A stretch of DNA of 64,000 bases from Paenibacillus sp. GP183 (GTDB lineage: Bacteria > Bacillota > Bacilli > Paenibacillales > NBRC-103111): the NCBI RefSeq assembly GCF_900104695.1, contig NZ_FNSW01000001.1, forward strand, positions 5,066,501 through 5,130,500, in the 5' to 3' direction. The translations under genes were made by a program, and so were the position numbers. The notes beneath the pieces were generated by a model. It had not been told where the DNA came from. It worked only from the letters and a program-made list of their open reading frames with translations, and made no database searches. This document shows positions 52,876 through 61,248 of this stretch, in pieces (positions within the stretch are counted from its first letter, which is position 1; every line of letters begins with the position of its first letter).

Positions 52876-53543
52876 GTGGACGCACGGCATTGGGAAGCGG
52901 CGGCCTATGTAGCTGACCACTACACCGTAAGGCGAGCGTTTCTAGTCGGCGACGAGGCTCACGTGATGCCGCCTACGGGCGGATTCGGCGGCAACACCGG
53001 CATTCATGACGCCCACAATATCGCTTGGAAATTGGATGCAGTTTTGAGGGGCGTAACGGGCCCACGCCTGCTGGACACATACAACTAGCGAGTGCAGACC
53101 GGTTGCTGAACACACTATGGCTCACTCCCTCGCGCGACTTCAAGCATGGCTTAAGGACCCGAGCAAGAAACTGCCGCCAGCCGAGAAGATCGTCGATGAT
53201 AACGCCGTCGTCTTGGGGCGCTCATTCCCGAAGATGGGTTTTCGGCGGATGAAAAATTTGAATCCGCAAACGCCGTCGGGACGACCCGGCTCACGCGCGG
53301 TGCACGTGCTTGTCGAGCCCCAAGGCGAGTGACTCTCCACATAACGGCCAATGGGTGCTGTTTGCCGGGCCAGGTGGAGGTACGTGGCTTGAACCAGCCG
53401 GTCGAATGAATTCGGCATCCGCTCTCGGTCTGCAATGTTATCAGTTCGGCCCCAAAGGCGAGCTGCGGGATATCGAAAATCGCTGGTCTTCCGCATACGG
53501 TGTGACCGAGGATGGCGCGGTCTTAATTCGGCCGGATGGCTGA
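52876..53543 (+). pseudogene. Decayed FAD-dependent aromatic hydroxylase
   Basis: The first frame gives FLVGDEAHVMPPTGGFGGNT and then GIHDAHNIAWKLDAVL, the FAD-binding GD motif of p-hydroxybenzoate hydroxylase-like flavoenzymes. It stops at 53088 after DTYN. A second frame carries a middle part (LARLQAWLKDPSKKLPP, NPQTPSGRPGSRAVHV) and a third the C-terminus (LFAGPGGGTWLEPAG, YGVTEDGAVLIRPDG). At least two frameshifts and the missing N-terminal half make it non-functional. It is GC-rich compared with its surroundings, and probably comes from a distant donor, perhaps an actinomycete. Confidence 0.8.
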
Positions 53544-53886
53544 TATCCTCGATAACTTCGTTGTAGCAATAAATATACAACAGGATCAATCAGATCTTGC
53601 TCATTAAATAAAATCGTTTTGCTTCTAAGTTCTTTTATCAGAAAGCTGGCTTCGTAAGCATTTACCCCAAATCTTACTTCTGACGCCTATACTTAAGAAC
53701 GTACTCAGTCCTTTTTTCACACGGAACTCACGTGACGCAGCAGTCGATCACCCTGGCTCAAAAGCTTTTTACCCTACCTTATGCAGGCTCGTCAGAATTT
53801 AGGCATGTTGGGCACCCTCTCCAGAAAAAATACATATGATAAACTCAGAAAAACATAAATCAAGGTACAGTGAGGAGATTTAACCT
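53544..53886. other. Intergenic stretch with a diverged palindromic repeat
   Basis: No gene seen. At 53629-53666 a sequence similar to the 3513-3584 repeat occurs, with TCAGAAA and TCGTAAGCAT in the same order. The stretch should hold the promoter of the phosphosulfolactate synthase gene that begins at 53887. Confidence 0.5.
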
Positions 53887-54693
53887 ATGAAAGTGACCTC
53901 TCATCTGGATTGGAATCCTATGCTGGTTGACCCTACCGGGCGCAGACAAAATAAGCCAAGAACGCTGGGCAAGACCATGGTCATCGACAAAGGGCTCGGC
54001 CTAAATGGCTTTGAAGATTTGCTGGATACCTCAGGCGCGCATCTGGACATGATCAAAATCGGATTTGGCACATCACCGCTCTACCCGCAGCAGCTTTTAA
54101 GAAAAAAAATTGAAATGGCCCACGCTTATGGCATTTTGATTTATCCCGGCGGCACTTTTTTGGAGGTAGCCATCACACAAAACGCAGTTTCTTCTTTTTA
54201 TGCGATGATTGTAAACCTGGGTTTCACGGGGGTGGAGGTTTCCGACGGTTCTATCGAGATGGATCGAAAACTTCGTAACAAGCTAATTGAAACAGGGCTG
54301 GAAGAAGGGCTCTCGGTGATTACCGAGTACGGTAAAAAATGCTGGGGCTCCTCCATCGAGGTGGAGGAATTAATCGAAACGGTGACGCTGGATACCGAAT
54401 ACGGAGCGGAGCTCGTTACGATTGAAGCGCGTGAATCCGGTTTGGGAGTGGGGATTTTTGATGAACAGGGGAACTGTAAGGATGAGGAGCTAAGCAGAGT
54501 GCTCTCAGCCATTCCGGGTCAGGAGATCCTCTTGTGGGAAGCGCCTCTTAAGAACCAGCAGGTTCATCTGCTGCAGCTCTTGGGCCCCGATATTCATCTG
54601 GGCAATATTTCACCGCATGAAATCATTTCTCTGGAAGCTTTGCGCAGAGGGCTGCGCTCCGATACGCTTTCATTCGGAAATGCAAGAAGCTAG
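53887..54693 (+). CDS. comA: Phosphosulfolactate synthase
   Basis: 268 residues, the family length. The ComA/YitD fold adds sulfite to phosphoenolpyruvate to give (R)-phosphosulfolactate. Family blocks are KPRTLGKTMVIDKGLG, HLDMIKIGFGT, AYGILIYPGGTFLEVA, GVEVSDGS and ITEYGKKCWG, and conserved DMIKIGFG near the N-terminus. In Bacillus the YitD enzyme takes part in making 3-sulfolactate, a spore component. GAGGAG precedes the ATG. It ends 3 bp before an IS6 element and has no ComB or ComC neighbours. Confidence 0.85.
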   Translation: MKVTSHLDWNPMLVDPTGRRQNKPRTLGKTMVIDKGLGLNGFEDLLDTSGAHLDMIKIGFGTSPLYPQQLLRKKIEMAHAYGILIYPGGTFLEVAITQNAVSSFYAMIVNLGFTGVEVSDGSIEMDRKLRNKLIETGLEEGLSVITEYGKKCWGSSIEVEELIETVTLDTEYGAELVTIEARESGLGVGIFDEQGNCKDEELSRVLSAIPGQEILLWEAPLKNQQVHLLQLLGPDIHLGNISPHEIISLEALRRGLRSDTLSFGNARS

Positions 54694-54751
54694 GAGAGTT
54701 CTGGTGCAACAATTACAAATGATCAAAGATATCCGCGATTTTGTGGTTTGA

Positions 54752-55480
54752 TTATGCTGTCAAACCAAACAATTTATTGATTAATTTAATTGTAGAGAGG
54801 GCAGACGAATGAATGCATTCGACCTGCCCTTTCCTTATCATGTGCATGACTTCGATTCCTGCGATTGTTTTCTCGGCAGTTTTGAAGGACTTGAATCCCA
54901 GCATAGGTTTAATGATTTTCTTTATGAATCGATGATCTTGTTCAATAATATTGTTAAGATATTTTTGTTGTCGTAGCAATGTTTCTTGATTGATAGCATT
55001 CTCGTCTTTCAATTGCTGAACTGCGGTAGGGTAAGCTGGATTTTTATGGATAGTAATAACGCGCGGCAATTGATTGTGTGGTGAAGTCAATGCTTTCTCG
55101 AAAAATCGTTTGGCAGCAGGAGCGTCGCGATTTTCAGATAACATAAAATCAATGGTGTTGCCTCTTGAATCCACTGCTCTGTAAAGATATTTCCATTCTC
55201 CTTTGACTTTAATATAGGTCTCATCTGTTCTGAACGAATCGTTAGTCGGCTTTAAATAAGGACGAATTCGTTTATCTAATTCCGGTCCAAACTGGTGAAT
55301 CCAACGCATGATGGTTGTATGAGCCATATGTAGTCCTCGTTCTCCCATCATCTCTGCTAGATTACGATAACTAAGACTGTATTTTAAATACCATCTTACC
55401 GTTAGCAAGATAATTTCTGATTCATATTGCTTGAACTTAAACAAATCTAATTTCGTTTCCAAAATATCTGCCCCACCCAT
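54752..55480 (-). CDS. IS6-family (IS240-like) transposase
   Basis: 242 residues. The DDE domain has the motifs RTDETYIKVKGEWKYLYRAV (first Asp), TIDFMLSENRDA (second Asp) and the Glu in NNIIEQDHRFIK with the following Lys. The N-terminal MRWIHQFGPE helix-turn-helix region is normal. It is the intact version of the broken transposase at 50764-51258. The last codons contain a strong hairpin (54798-54830), shared in form with the remnants. Confidence 0.92.
   Translation of the reverse strand: MGGADILETKLDLFKFKQYESEIILLTVRWYLKYSLSYRNLAEMMGERGLHMAHTTIMRWIHQFGPELDKRIRPYLKPTNDSFRTDETYIKVKGEWKYLYRAVDSRGNTIDFMLSENRDAPAAKRFFEKALTSPHNQLPRVITIHKNPAYPTAVQQLKDENAINQETLLRQQKYLNNIIEQDHRFIKKIIKPMLGFKSFKTAEKTIAGIEVMHMIRKGQVECIHSSALSTIKLINKLFGLTA
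54798..54830 (-). other. Hairpin inside the 3' end of the IS6 transposase gene
   Basis: AGGGCAG-A-CGAATG, loop AATG, CATTCG-AC-CTGCCCT, followed on the sense strand by CTC and pyrimidine-rich bases. The same shape, with a different base-paired lower stem (GGGGC/GCCCC), occurs in the remnants at 27871-27910 and 51121-51160. Confidence 0.7.
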
Positions 55481-55529
55481 GACTTTTTTTCAATCATGGT
55501 ATCAAGGATTAGAGCTTGCACCACAACCC

Positions 55530-56480
55530 TGCTCAAGGTAATTCTTAATGACCGCCTCGTTGGGCTCGATCCCGACGGCACATTTCTCATTGAAAGAATG
55601 CAGTCCGTCGGCCAGCAGTCTTATTGACTGCAGGAAATTAAGAATAAGTACGGGCTTGAACACGTTCAGTTCAAAATTCCCTTGACTTGCGGCAAATCCG
55701 ATCACTGCTTCGTTTCCCATCACCTGGCAGACAATCATGGTCAATGCCTCGCTTTGGGTCGGATTCACTTTTCCGGGCATGATCGAGCTTCCCGGTTCGT
55801 TCGCGGGAATCGCAATTTCTCCTATGCCGGAACATGGACCACTAGCCAGCCACCGTACATCGTTGGCGATTTTCATCAGGTCGGCGGCCAGCGCCTTCAA
55901 CGCTCCATGGGCAAAAACGATTTGATCGTGGCTGAAACCAATGCGCGAAATTTATTCGCTGCTGAGACGAAGCGTTTCCCCGTCTCCTTGCTGATCTCAT
56001 CGGCCACCATGTTCCCGAATTCGGGATGCGCATTCAGCCCTGTGCCGACGGCAGTTCCACCTATGGCAAGTTCTTTCATAGCGTCGGTGCTAACCTGAAT
56101 CATCCGCTGCGTCTTGTCCAGCATCGACCACCAGCGCTGATTTCCTGGCCCAACGTCAAGGGGGTGGCATCCTGCAGGTGCGTGCGCCCGATTTTCACAA
56201 GGTCGGCATACAATTCAATTTTCTTCTCCAATGTTTCTTTTAACGCTTGCAGCTTCGGCAGAAGCCGGTCCTCCCCTGCGATAACGCAGGCCACGTGCAT
56301 GGCCGAAGGAAACGTGTCGTTGGAACTCTGCGATTTATTCACGTCATCGTTCGGGTGAAGCCGGTTCATACTTCCGCGCAAGTATTTCGCTGCCTCTTCG
56401 GGCGATCACTTCATTGACATTCATATTCGTTTGCGTGCCGCTGCCGGTCTGCCAAACCACAAGGGGAAGCAGCCCTTACC
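55530..56480 (-). pseudogene. fumC: Class II fumarase pseudogene
   Basis: Four pieces of FumC are legible: [20 protein letters not shown], then [20 protein letters not shown]...[17 protein letters not shown], then [12 protein letters not shown]...KETGKRF, then [20 protein letters not shown]...[13 protein letters not shown]. Three frameshifts (near 56370, 56130 and 55905) separate them. The first 100 or so residues are lost, and the end is cut at NYLEQ by the IS6 element. The signature loop [10 protein letters not shown] is otherwise intact. Fumarase itself must be encoded elsewhere. Confidence 0.9.
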
Positions 56481-56533
56481 AGAGGTCACTCTTCTTACCT
56501 AAGTAATGTCCAAAAGATTTGATACGTTCTCTA

Positions 56534-57397
56534 TTACTGCTGAAACTGTTCATCATGGGTGGACGCCGGTTCAGATGCGAGGACGGGTATGTCTTGATAC
56601 ATGTAAGTGGAGGGAAGTTTCTTCACAAACTGCTGTTCCTCGAACCATTGGCGAATCAGCTCATTCATCGGGCCTGACCATTTGGTAGGCAACTGGTGCT
56701 TAGCGTTTTTAATGAAGTATAGAGTAGAGAACGGCAGATGGTTTTTCAGGATTTTGGCGTACTTGTGAAACCCGGAATCTTTTTCACCGTAAAGTAGCAG
56801 CATGGGTACGCGTATATACTTCAAGCTTTGCGTGCAGTTATAAGTCATGCCGCGTCTGTAATATTGCTTATGGTTACGAATGTCACCTTTTATGGATGCG
56901 CTGTAGAGCTTTTTAAATGTTTGAAACGAGTTTGCATTCCCCCAGGTGATGGCTGCCGTCAGAAATCTCTTGGCCTGAAATTCAGACGCATAAATTAATG
57001 CCCAAAACTTGCTTTTTAATACAGGATCGCTGACCTCTGACATAGCGCTTAAGAGAATTCCCCCATAAAACCGGTCCGGATAGGAAAGTATTGTCTCCAA
57101 CGCTACCGAACCTCCGGTCGAATAGCCGCAAATGCAGGCTTTTTTAATCTTGAGAAACTCAAGCAGCGTACAGATATCCTGGGCCAGAAGTTGGAACGTG
57201 ATGGGAAGCTCGGAATAGCGGCTCTGTCCGTGACCCCGGATGTCGAAGGTGATAATTTGATAGCTATCGGACAACTGCTCCAGCTGGTAGATGAAGCTGT
57301 TGCCCTCCAGTAAGGGTGGATGGACGAAAATGATCGGCAAACCCGAACCCTTAATGTGATAATGCATCGTAGTCCCGTTGATTTGTGCAAATGGCAT
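56534..57397 (-). CDS. Alpha/beta hydrolase
   Basis: 287 residues. The oxyanion region is VHPPLLEGN, the nucleophile elbow GYSTGG has Ser93, and DIRGHGQSR precedes it. The late LLYGEKDSG region holds the expected acid and KNAKHQLP the His. No signal peptide. The substrate is unknown; such esterase-like proteins are common in sporeformers. The ATG at 57397 has a modest AAAAAG-type site. It is downstream of the fumC pseudogene's former 5' end. Confidence 0.85.
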   Translation of the reverse strand: MPFAQINGTTMHYHIKGSGLPIIFVHPPLLEGNSFIYQLEQLSDSYQIITFDIRGHGQSRYSELPITFQLLAQDICTLLEFLKIKKACICGYSTGGSVALETILSYPDRFYGGILLSAMSEVSDPVLKSKFWALIYASEFQAKRFLTAAITWGNANSFQTFKKLYSASIKGDIRNHKQYYRRGMTYNCTQSLKYIRVPMLLLYGEKDSGFHKYAKILKNHLPFSTLYFIKNAKHQLPTKWSGPMNELIRQWFEEQQFVKKLPSTYMYQDIPVLASEPASTHDEQFQQ

Positions 57398-57763
57398 GAT
57401 CTTTTTCGGCCTTTCCGTTATGAATTGAGAGATTGAACTGGAATTATTATTTCCAAATTAGGCGATTTGATGCATGTTTACAGTATGTTTAAAATTGGAA
57501 AACCGCAGGGTGGAGGACATAACAGCACAGGGAGCTGCCAGCTACACAGCTTTCTCCAACCGGACACGGTTGTCTCTCGGTCTTACTTAGTCAATCCACT
57601 TGAATCATTGCGCTATTTTTACTACAAATAAAACAGGTCTACTTAAGTCGGGTTTATTGGGAATGTCGGTTTGGCAGTACATCACCAGAATGGATGCGAT
57701 GAATTTTTACCACACTAGGATTGTCCCAATGGGCAAATCTTTAGGACAAAAGGTGGTGAAATC
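57398..57763. other. Intergenic stretch without a supported gene
   Basis: A 62-codon frame exists at 57600-57788, but it has no ribosome-binding site and overlaps the start and site of the small gene at 57764. Otherwise only promoter-like AT-rich DNA is seen. Confidence 0.5.
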
Positions 57764-57925
57764 ATGCAGTGGATTACTTCCTTCTTGAGAAGGTTGAATT
57801 ACAGAAGAAACTTCTTATCTTTACTTGCTTTAGGGGCTTGTGGCGCCATCTTCGGAATGACAAGGAGGCGCGGAAACGGGAATAGGTGGAGACAAATAAT
57901 GCGGCCCTTGATTAGGACAAAGTGA
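57764..57925 (+). CDS. Small basic membrane-type protein, DUF3918/YrzQ-like
   Basis: 53 residues, too short to be noticed easily. AAAGGTGG lies eight bases before the ATG. One hydrophobic segment (LSLLALGACGAIFGM, about residues 18-32) is flanked by many Arg (RRLNYRR and TRRRGNGNRWRQIM). The layout (hydrophobic Gly/Ala core, Arg-rich tail) resembles the YrzQ-type DUF3918 proteins of Bacillus. A terminator follows. The function is unknown. Confidence 0.6.
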   Translation: MQWITSFLRRLNYRRNFLSLLALGACGAIFGMTRRRGNGNRWRQIMRPLIRTK

Positions 57926-57956
57926 AATGAACTAATTAATCAATGATAATTGAACG

Positions 57957-57988
57957 AAAAGCTCCAGAATTATGAGTCTGGAGCTTTT
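57957..57988 (+). terminator. Terminator of the small basic protein gene
   Basis: A perfect 12-bp stem AAAAGCTCCAGA/TCTGGAGCTTTT with loop ATTATGAG. Confidence 0.9.
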
Positions 57989-58139
57989 AAATTTACAAAT
58001 TCAAGGTGCCAACGCATCAAATCGCTTAATTTTAGAAAAAATAATTCCTGTTCAATTGCTGTAAGGGTCGTAGATTAAGTTTAATTTCGGGAGTTCAATT
58101 AAGTAATGAGCCTTTCAGACTCGGGGAAGGTAATTGTTG

Positions 58140-58979
58140 ATGAGATATGTGGAGTTCGCGTGGCGAAGCAAAGACGGAACCCGAATGTTCGGGTGCGAAT
58201 GGAAACCGTCCGACAAAAAGCAGATTAAAGCGGTTATAGGCATTGTGCATGGTATGGGAGAGCATACTGGATTTTACACGCATGTCGCGGAATCTTTCAC
58301 AGCCGAAGGATATGCCGTGCTCTCTTTCGATCAGCGCGGTCATGGGCTTTCGGAAGGTAAACGCGGAGATAGTCCGCATTACGGAGCGCTCCTCGAAAGT
58401 GTGGGTTTACTTCTCGCAGAAATGAATCGACGGCACCCGGAATTGCCAAAGTTTCTCTACGGACACAGTATGGGAGGGAACGTCACGCTCAATCATATAT
58501 TGAGGCAAAAACCGGAGTTAACTGGTGCAGTTGTTGTGGGACCATGGCTCAAGCTTGTATTTAAGCCACCACCACTGTCGGATTTGATTGGCTGGATCGT
58601 AGAGCGAACTTCTCCCAGAGACACCAATGTCTATCCACTGGCAGCCAAACGAGGGACGTCTGATCCGGAAATGATCCGCCGATTTGTGGAAGATCCTCTC
58701 AGGCACGGACGGATTACGTCTAGATTCTTACTCGGTGTACAGCTAGCAGGTTTGTGGGCGCTTGCCCACGCGGGGGAGTTGACGGTTCCGCTTCTCCTTC
58801 TTCATGGGGGTGACGATCGAATTACCTCTATTAAAGCGAGTAGGCAATTTGCCATACGTGCAGGTACGCTATGCACTTTCAGGGAGTGGCCGGGTTTTCG
58901 GCACGATCTGCATAACGAGCTTGGTCGGAAGGAAGTGTTGGAATTCGTTCTCCGGTGGCTGAATGACCTAAGTACCTGA
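58140..58979 (+). CDS. Alpha/beta hydrolase, monoacylglycerol lipase/lysophospholipase type
   Basis: 279 residues from the ATG at 58140 (GGGGAAGG nine bases upstream); in-frame TTGs upstream are less likely. Nucleophile Ser110 lies in YGHSMGG, with FDQRGHGLSEGKRG and HGMGEHTGFYTHVA typical of the PldB/monoglyceride lipase group. The late LLLHGGDDRIT Asp and FRHDLHNE His complete the triad. No signal peptide. The substrate is probably a monoacylglycerol or lysolipid. Confidence 0.88.
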   Translation: MRYVEFAWRSKDGTRMFGCEWKPSDKKQIKAVIGIVHGMGEHTGFYTHVAESFTAEGYAVLSFDQRGHGLSEGKRGDSPHYGALLESVGLLLAEMNRRHPELPKFLYGHSMGGNVTLNHILRQKPELTGAVVVGPWLKLVFKPPPLSDLIGWIVERTSPRDTNVYPLAAKRGTSDPEMIRRFVEDPLRHGRITSRFLLGVQLAGLWALAHAGELTVPLLLLHGGDDRITSIKASRQFAIRAGTLCTFREWPGFRHDLHNELGRKEVLEFVLRWLNDLST

Positions 58980-59069
58980 CCATCGCTCCTGCTCCTATGA
59001 CAATATTTTCAAAAGATTATCGGGTTCTCATTCCCATTGAATCTTCCAATTGAATAGCATGTTTACTTT

Positions 59070-59128
59070 CAGCATTCCAACAGCCGCGGGCAATCTGCTT
59101 GATTGCTGTGCCCACCTTCGGAATGCTG
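59070..59128. repeat. Large imperfect stem-loop between two genes
   Basis: CAGCATTCC/GGAATGCTG forms the outer stem and GCAATC-TGCTT-GATTGC the inner one, with an internal bulge. No T-run follows. It may be a dispersed palindromic element. The rest of the 330-bp stretch 58980-59308 holds two terminators and nothing else that I can see. Confidence 0.5.
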
Positions 59129-59202
59129 TGATTTTGGCAGTTCTTCAAGTCGATTCTAATAATGGACGGCCGCATTGCTTACTACTTAAAAAGTAAATTC
59201 AC

Positions 59203-59225
59203 AGCACCCAACTCGGGTGCTTTTT
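59203..59225 (+). terminator. Terminator, plus strand
   Basis: AGCACCC-AACTC-GGGTGCT followed by TTTTCTTTTTT. It probably ends transcription from the lipase-like gene. Confidence 0.85.
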
Positions 59226-59275
59226 CTTTTTTAATGGCTGAGTTAAATCATAATGTTGATTTTCGGCAAAAGGAA

Positions 59276-59298
59276 AACCGCCCACTGAAAGGGCGGTT
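59276..59298 (-). terminator. Terminator of the GNAT gene
   Basis: AACCGCCC/GGGCGGTT with a 7-nt loop; on the minus strand it is followed by TTCCTTTTGCC. It lies just past the stop codon. Confidence 0.75.
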
Positions 59299-59308
59299 AA
59301 TTTAACTC

Positions 59309-59857
59309 CTATCGTATACCATTAGCAGAATTTTGATTTATATGAAATAATACATGTTTGTTTAAAGGACTACTTTTTTCAACTTTCGGGTGATTGAAAG
59401 TTTTAACAAAGCTCATACCGATTTTTATCATTACGTTTTTCGAAGGGTTATTAACATCGGCTGTAAAACTATAAACGTCAATAAAACCCAATTTGTTAAA
59501 TCCATATTGTAAACAAGCTTCCGCTCCCTCAGTTGCATATCCTTTTCCCCAAGCCTCTTTTTTCAGTCGCCATCCAATTTCAATACACGGTGTAAAATCA
59601 GCCTCGAATGTTGCCCTATGAAATCCAATAAACCCTATAAACACTTTACTTTCTTTTACTTCTACGGCATATAACCCAAATCCACATTCTTTAAACTCGG
59701 ATACAATTGATTTATAGAACACATTTGTTTCTTCGGTTGATAAGGTTTTAGGAAAATACGTCATAACCTTTTCGTCCGCATTTAGTCGACTAAATGGCTC
59801 TAAGTCCGTTTCTTCCCAGTCGCGTAATTGCAATCTCGATGTCTCTAAATATATCAT
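59309..59857 (-). CDS. GNAT-family N-acetyltransferase (RimJ/RimL type)
   Basis: 182 residues, the normal length. It starts MIYLETSRLQLRDWEETDLEPFSRL, the RimJ/RimL opening. The acetyl-CoA site is the WGKGYATEGAEACLQYGF segment, a form of Q/RxxGxG/A. The later VNNPSKNVMIKIGMSFV is the family's SxNVxEKxGF equivalent. It transfers an acetyl group to an amine; the acceptor is unknown. AGGTG lies before the ATG at 59857. Confidence 0.85.
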   Translation of the reverse strand: MIYLETSRLQLRDWEETDLEPFSRLNADEKVMTYFPKTLSTEETNVFYKSIVSEFKECGFGLYAVEVKESKVFIGFIGFHRATFEADFTPCIEIGWRLKKEAWGKGYATEGAEACLQYGFNKLGFIDVYSFTADVNNPSKNVMIKIGMSFVKTFNHPKVEKSSPLNKHVLFHINQNSANGIR

Positions 59858-59898
59858 TCTACACCTCCAAAGGACAGCTTATCATACTATCCTGCCAG

Positions 59899-60141
59899 TT
59901 AATTCAATAAAGAATAAGCTGTACGTCGAAGTTTAATGTTCGTGTCCGTTACAGTAAACAGGCAAGAGTTGACCAACATATGTTTCTTATTCGACGCCGT
60001 ATTCTCATATTCCTTGCTGTCTAAATAGCGGAACCAAGCCAGATAATGATGCAAATACTTTGTCGCAACACCATTAAAGCGGTCAATCCATTTTTTCAGG
60101 CGGTTGTGGTAACTGTTGACGTTTTGGATTTTTTTGACCAT
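59899..60141 (-). pseudogene. C-terminal fragment of an IS1595-type transposase
   Basis: The 80-residue frame begins [40 protein letters not shown], the conserved C-terminus of IS1595/IS1016-type transposases ([19 protein letters not shown]). Its catalytic domain is absent, so it is a remnant. No start with a ribosome-binding site is present. Confidence 0.75.
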
Positions 60142-60216
60142 ATAAAAAAAGAACGGCCTACACCGCCGCTCCTTTATTGCTAAAAAGAAAATTGCTCAAT
60201 AATTTGAATTAAAAAA

Positions 60217-60249
60217 AGGCTCTCTATCCTGTAATGGGATTGAGGGCTT
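60217..60249. terminator. Bidirectional terminator
   Basis: AGGCTCTC pairs with GAGGGCTT through G-U pairs and includes a TATCC/GGGAT inner stem. A T-run follows on the plus strand and an A-run precedes it, so it can end the small minus-strand gene at 60325. Confidence 0.55.
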
Positions 60250-60324
60250 TTTCGTGTTTTGGTGCTAAGAGAGGTTTCCTTACCTCGTTAGCTTCATCTG
60301 ACAGGGATTCATCTTTTAATAATT

Positions 60325-60492
60325 TTAATAAATCGTGATGTCACCATTTTTTAAGCCTACTTCTTCAGACTCAATTTGAATGTTATCGTCATTGTTGTCC
60401 TTTGGATATGAACCAGATTGCTCGATCTCATCACTTTTTACTTGTTCATTTATCGGAGCACCAGATTTAGAGAAATATGGATTTTCTTTCAC
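60325..60492 (-). CDS. Small acidic hypothetical protein
   Basis: 55 residues from the GTG at 60492, six bases after GAGGGGGG; the frame opens earlier, but this start has the best site. Sequence VKENPYFSKSGAPINEQVKS..., rich in Asp, Glu and Asn, with no hydrophobic segment, so probably disordered. No family recognised. Confidence 0.55.
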   Translation of the reverse strand: MKENPYFSKSGAPINEQVKSDEIEQSGSYPKDNNDDNIQIESEEVGLKNGDITIY

Positions 60493-60640
60493 TTTTATCC
60501 CCCCCTCGTAACAGATATCTTTTCCCAAACTTTCTTTTCTATTCACATATTCCCGTCGCACTTAGTTGTGAATAAATATTCCCACTATTTGGGATTATTT
60601 ATACTAATGTTTATTGAAGTCCGTATTGGAGGGGTAACTA

Positions 60641-60748
60641 GTGCAAGAAATTAAAGCTAAACAACCGAGAAAATGTGTGAATTGTATTTGGGGAAACTGG
60701 GATGGAATGAAGCAATTTTGTTCCAAACAAACATGCGTGAAAAAATAA
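60641..60748 (+). CDS. Tiny cysteine-rich protein
   Basis: 35 residues beginning at GTG 60641, six bases after GGAGGGG. VQEIKAKQPRKCVNCIWGNW is followed by DGMKQFCSKQTCVKK: four cysteines in C-x2-C ... C-x4-C spacing, so a small zinc site is plausible. It is the first of three small genes on this strand. Its function is unknown. Confidence 0.6.
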   Translation: MQEIKAKQPRKCVNCIWGNWDGMKQFCSKQTCVKK

Positions 60749-60840
60749 TAAAACATAGGCAACTACCGTGTTGTCACTTTAACCCTCTACATAGACTAAT
60801 GTTGGATAGACAATAGCACAAAAAAATAGGAGGTAATTGA

Positions 60841-61026
60841 ATGTATAGTCAGATGCCAATGTATAACAGAAATCATGAAGCTTATTTTAAACAAATGTAT
60901 GAATGGCACAATCAAATGTCTCAGTATCAAGAGCAATTAAGGAAATTTCATGAAGATAGAGCCAATCAATTTCGAGGAATGGTTAATGAGAAAGAGACAG
61001 TTACAATGGGCAACGGCACCACATAA
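60841..61026 (+). CDS. Small coiled-coil-like hypothetical protein
   Basis: 61 residues, AGGAGG before the ATG. Sequence MYSQMPMYNRNHEAYFKQMY..., rich in Gln, Met, Tyr and Glu with an amphipathic helical middle. No known family. It is probably co-transcribed with its neighbours. Confidence 0.65.
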   Translation: MYSQMPMYNRNHEAYFKQMYEWHNQMSQYQEQLRKFHEDRANQFRGMVNEKETVTMGNGTT

Positions 61027-61059
61027 CTCCGATGAAATAACTTGGAGTGAGGTGATAAA

Positions 61060-61248
61060 TTGGGACAAATCAGACTAATGGCTTTTGAATGGTATATTGA
61101 TCATCGTGACAGACTAAAACCAGAGATTCCCTTTTGCCAATTTTGGGATGATTTTCTTATAAATTATATGATATGGCAAGAAGTACCGATCGAAGAAACT
61201 TTTCAAAAAACTTGTGACAAATTGGAACTTGAACATGAACACAAGTAA
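61060..61248 (+). CDS. Small hypothetical protein
   Basis: 62 residues from TTG 61060, after GGAGTGAGGTG. MGQIRLMAFEWYIDHRDRLK... is aromatic-rich and acidic at its end (EETFQKTCDKLELEHEHK). It lies 33 bp after the previous gene. No family recognised. Confidence 0.6.
   Translation: MGQIRLMAFEWYIDHRDRLKPEIPFCQFWDDFLINYMIWQEVPIEETFQKTCDKLELEHEHK

Larger units (their letters stand above)
54696..55529 (-). mobile_element. Intact IS6-family insertion sequence
   Basis: About 834 bp. Imperfect terminal repeats are GAGTTCTGGTGCAAC at the left and, as the complement, GGGTTGTGGTGCAAG at the right. The transposase frame is open throughout. The right end lies in fumC and the left end almost touches the phosphosulfolactate synthase stop codon. 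The fumC 3' part is not on the other side, so a deletion or rearrangement went with the insertion. No target duplication is clear. Confidence 0.8.

Noticed and set aside
57600-57788. A 62-codon frame before the small basic protein
   Set aside because: No ribosome-binding site, and it overlaps the well-supported start and ribosome-binding site of the gene at 57764.
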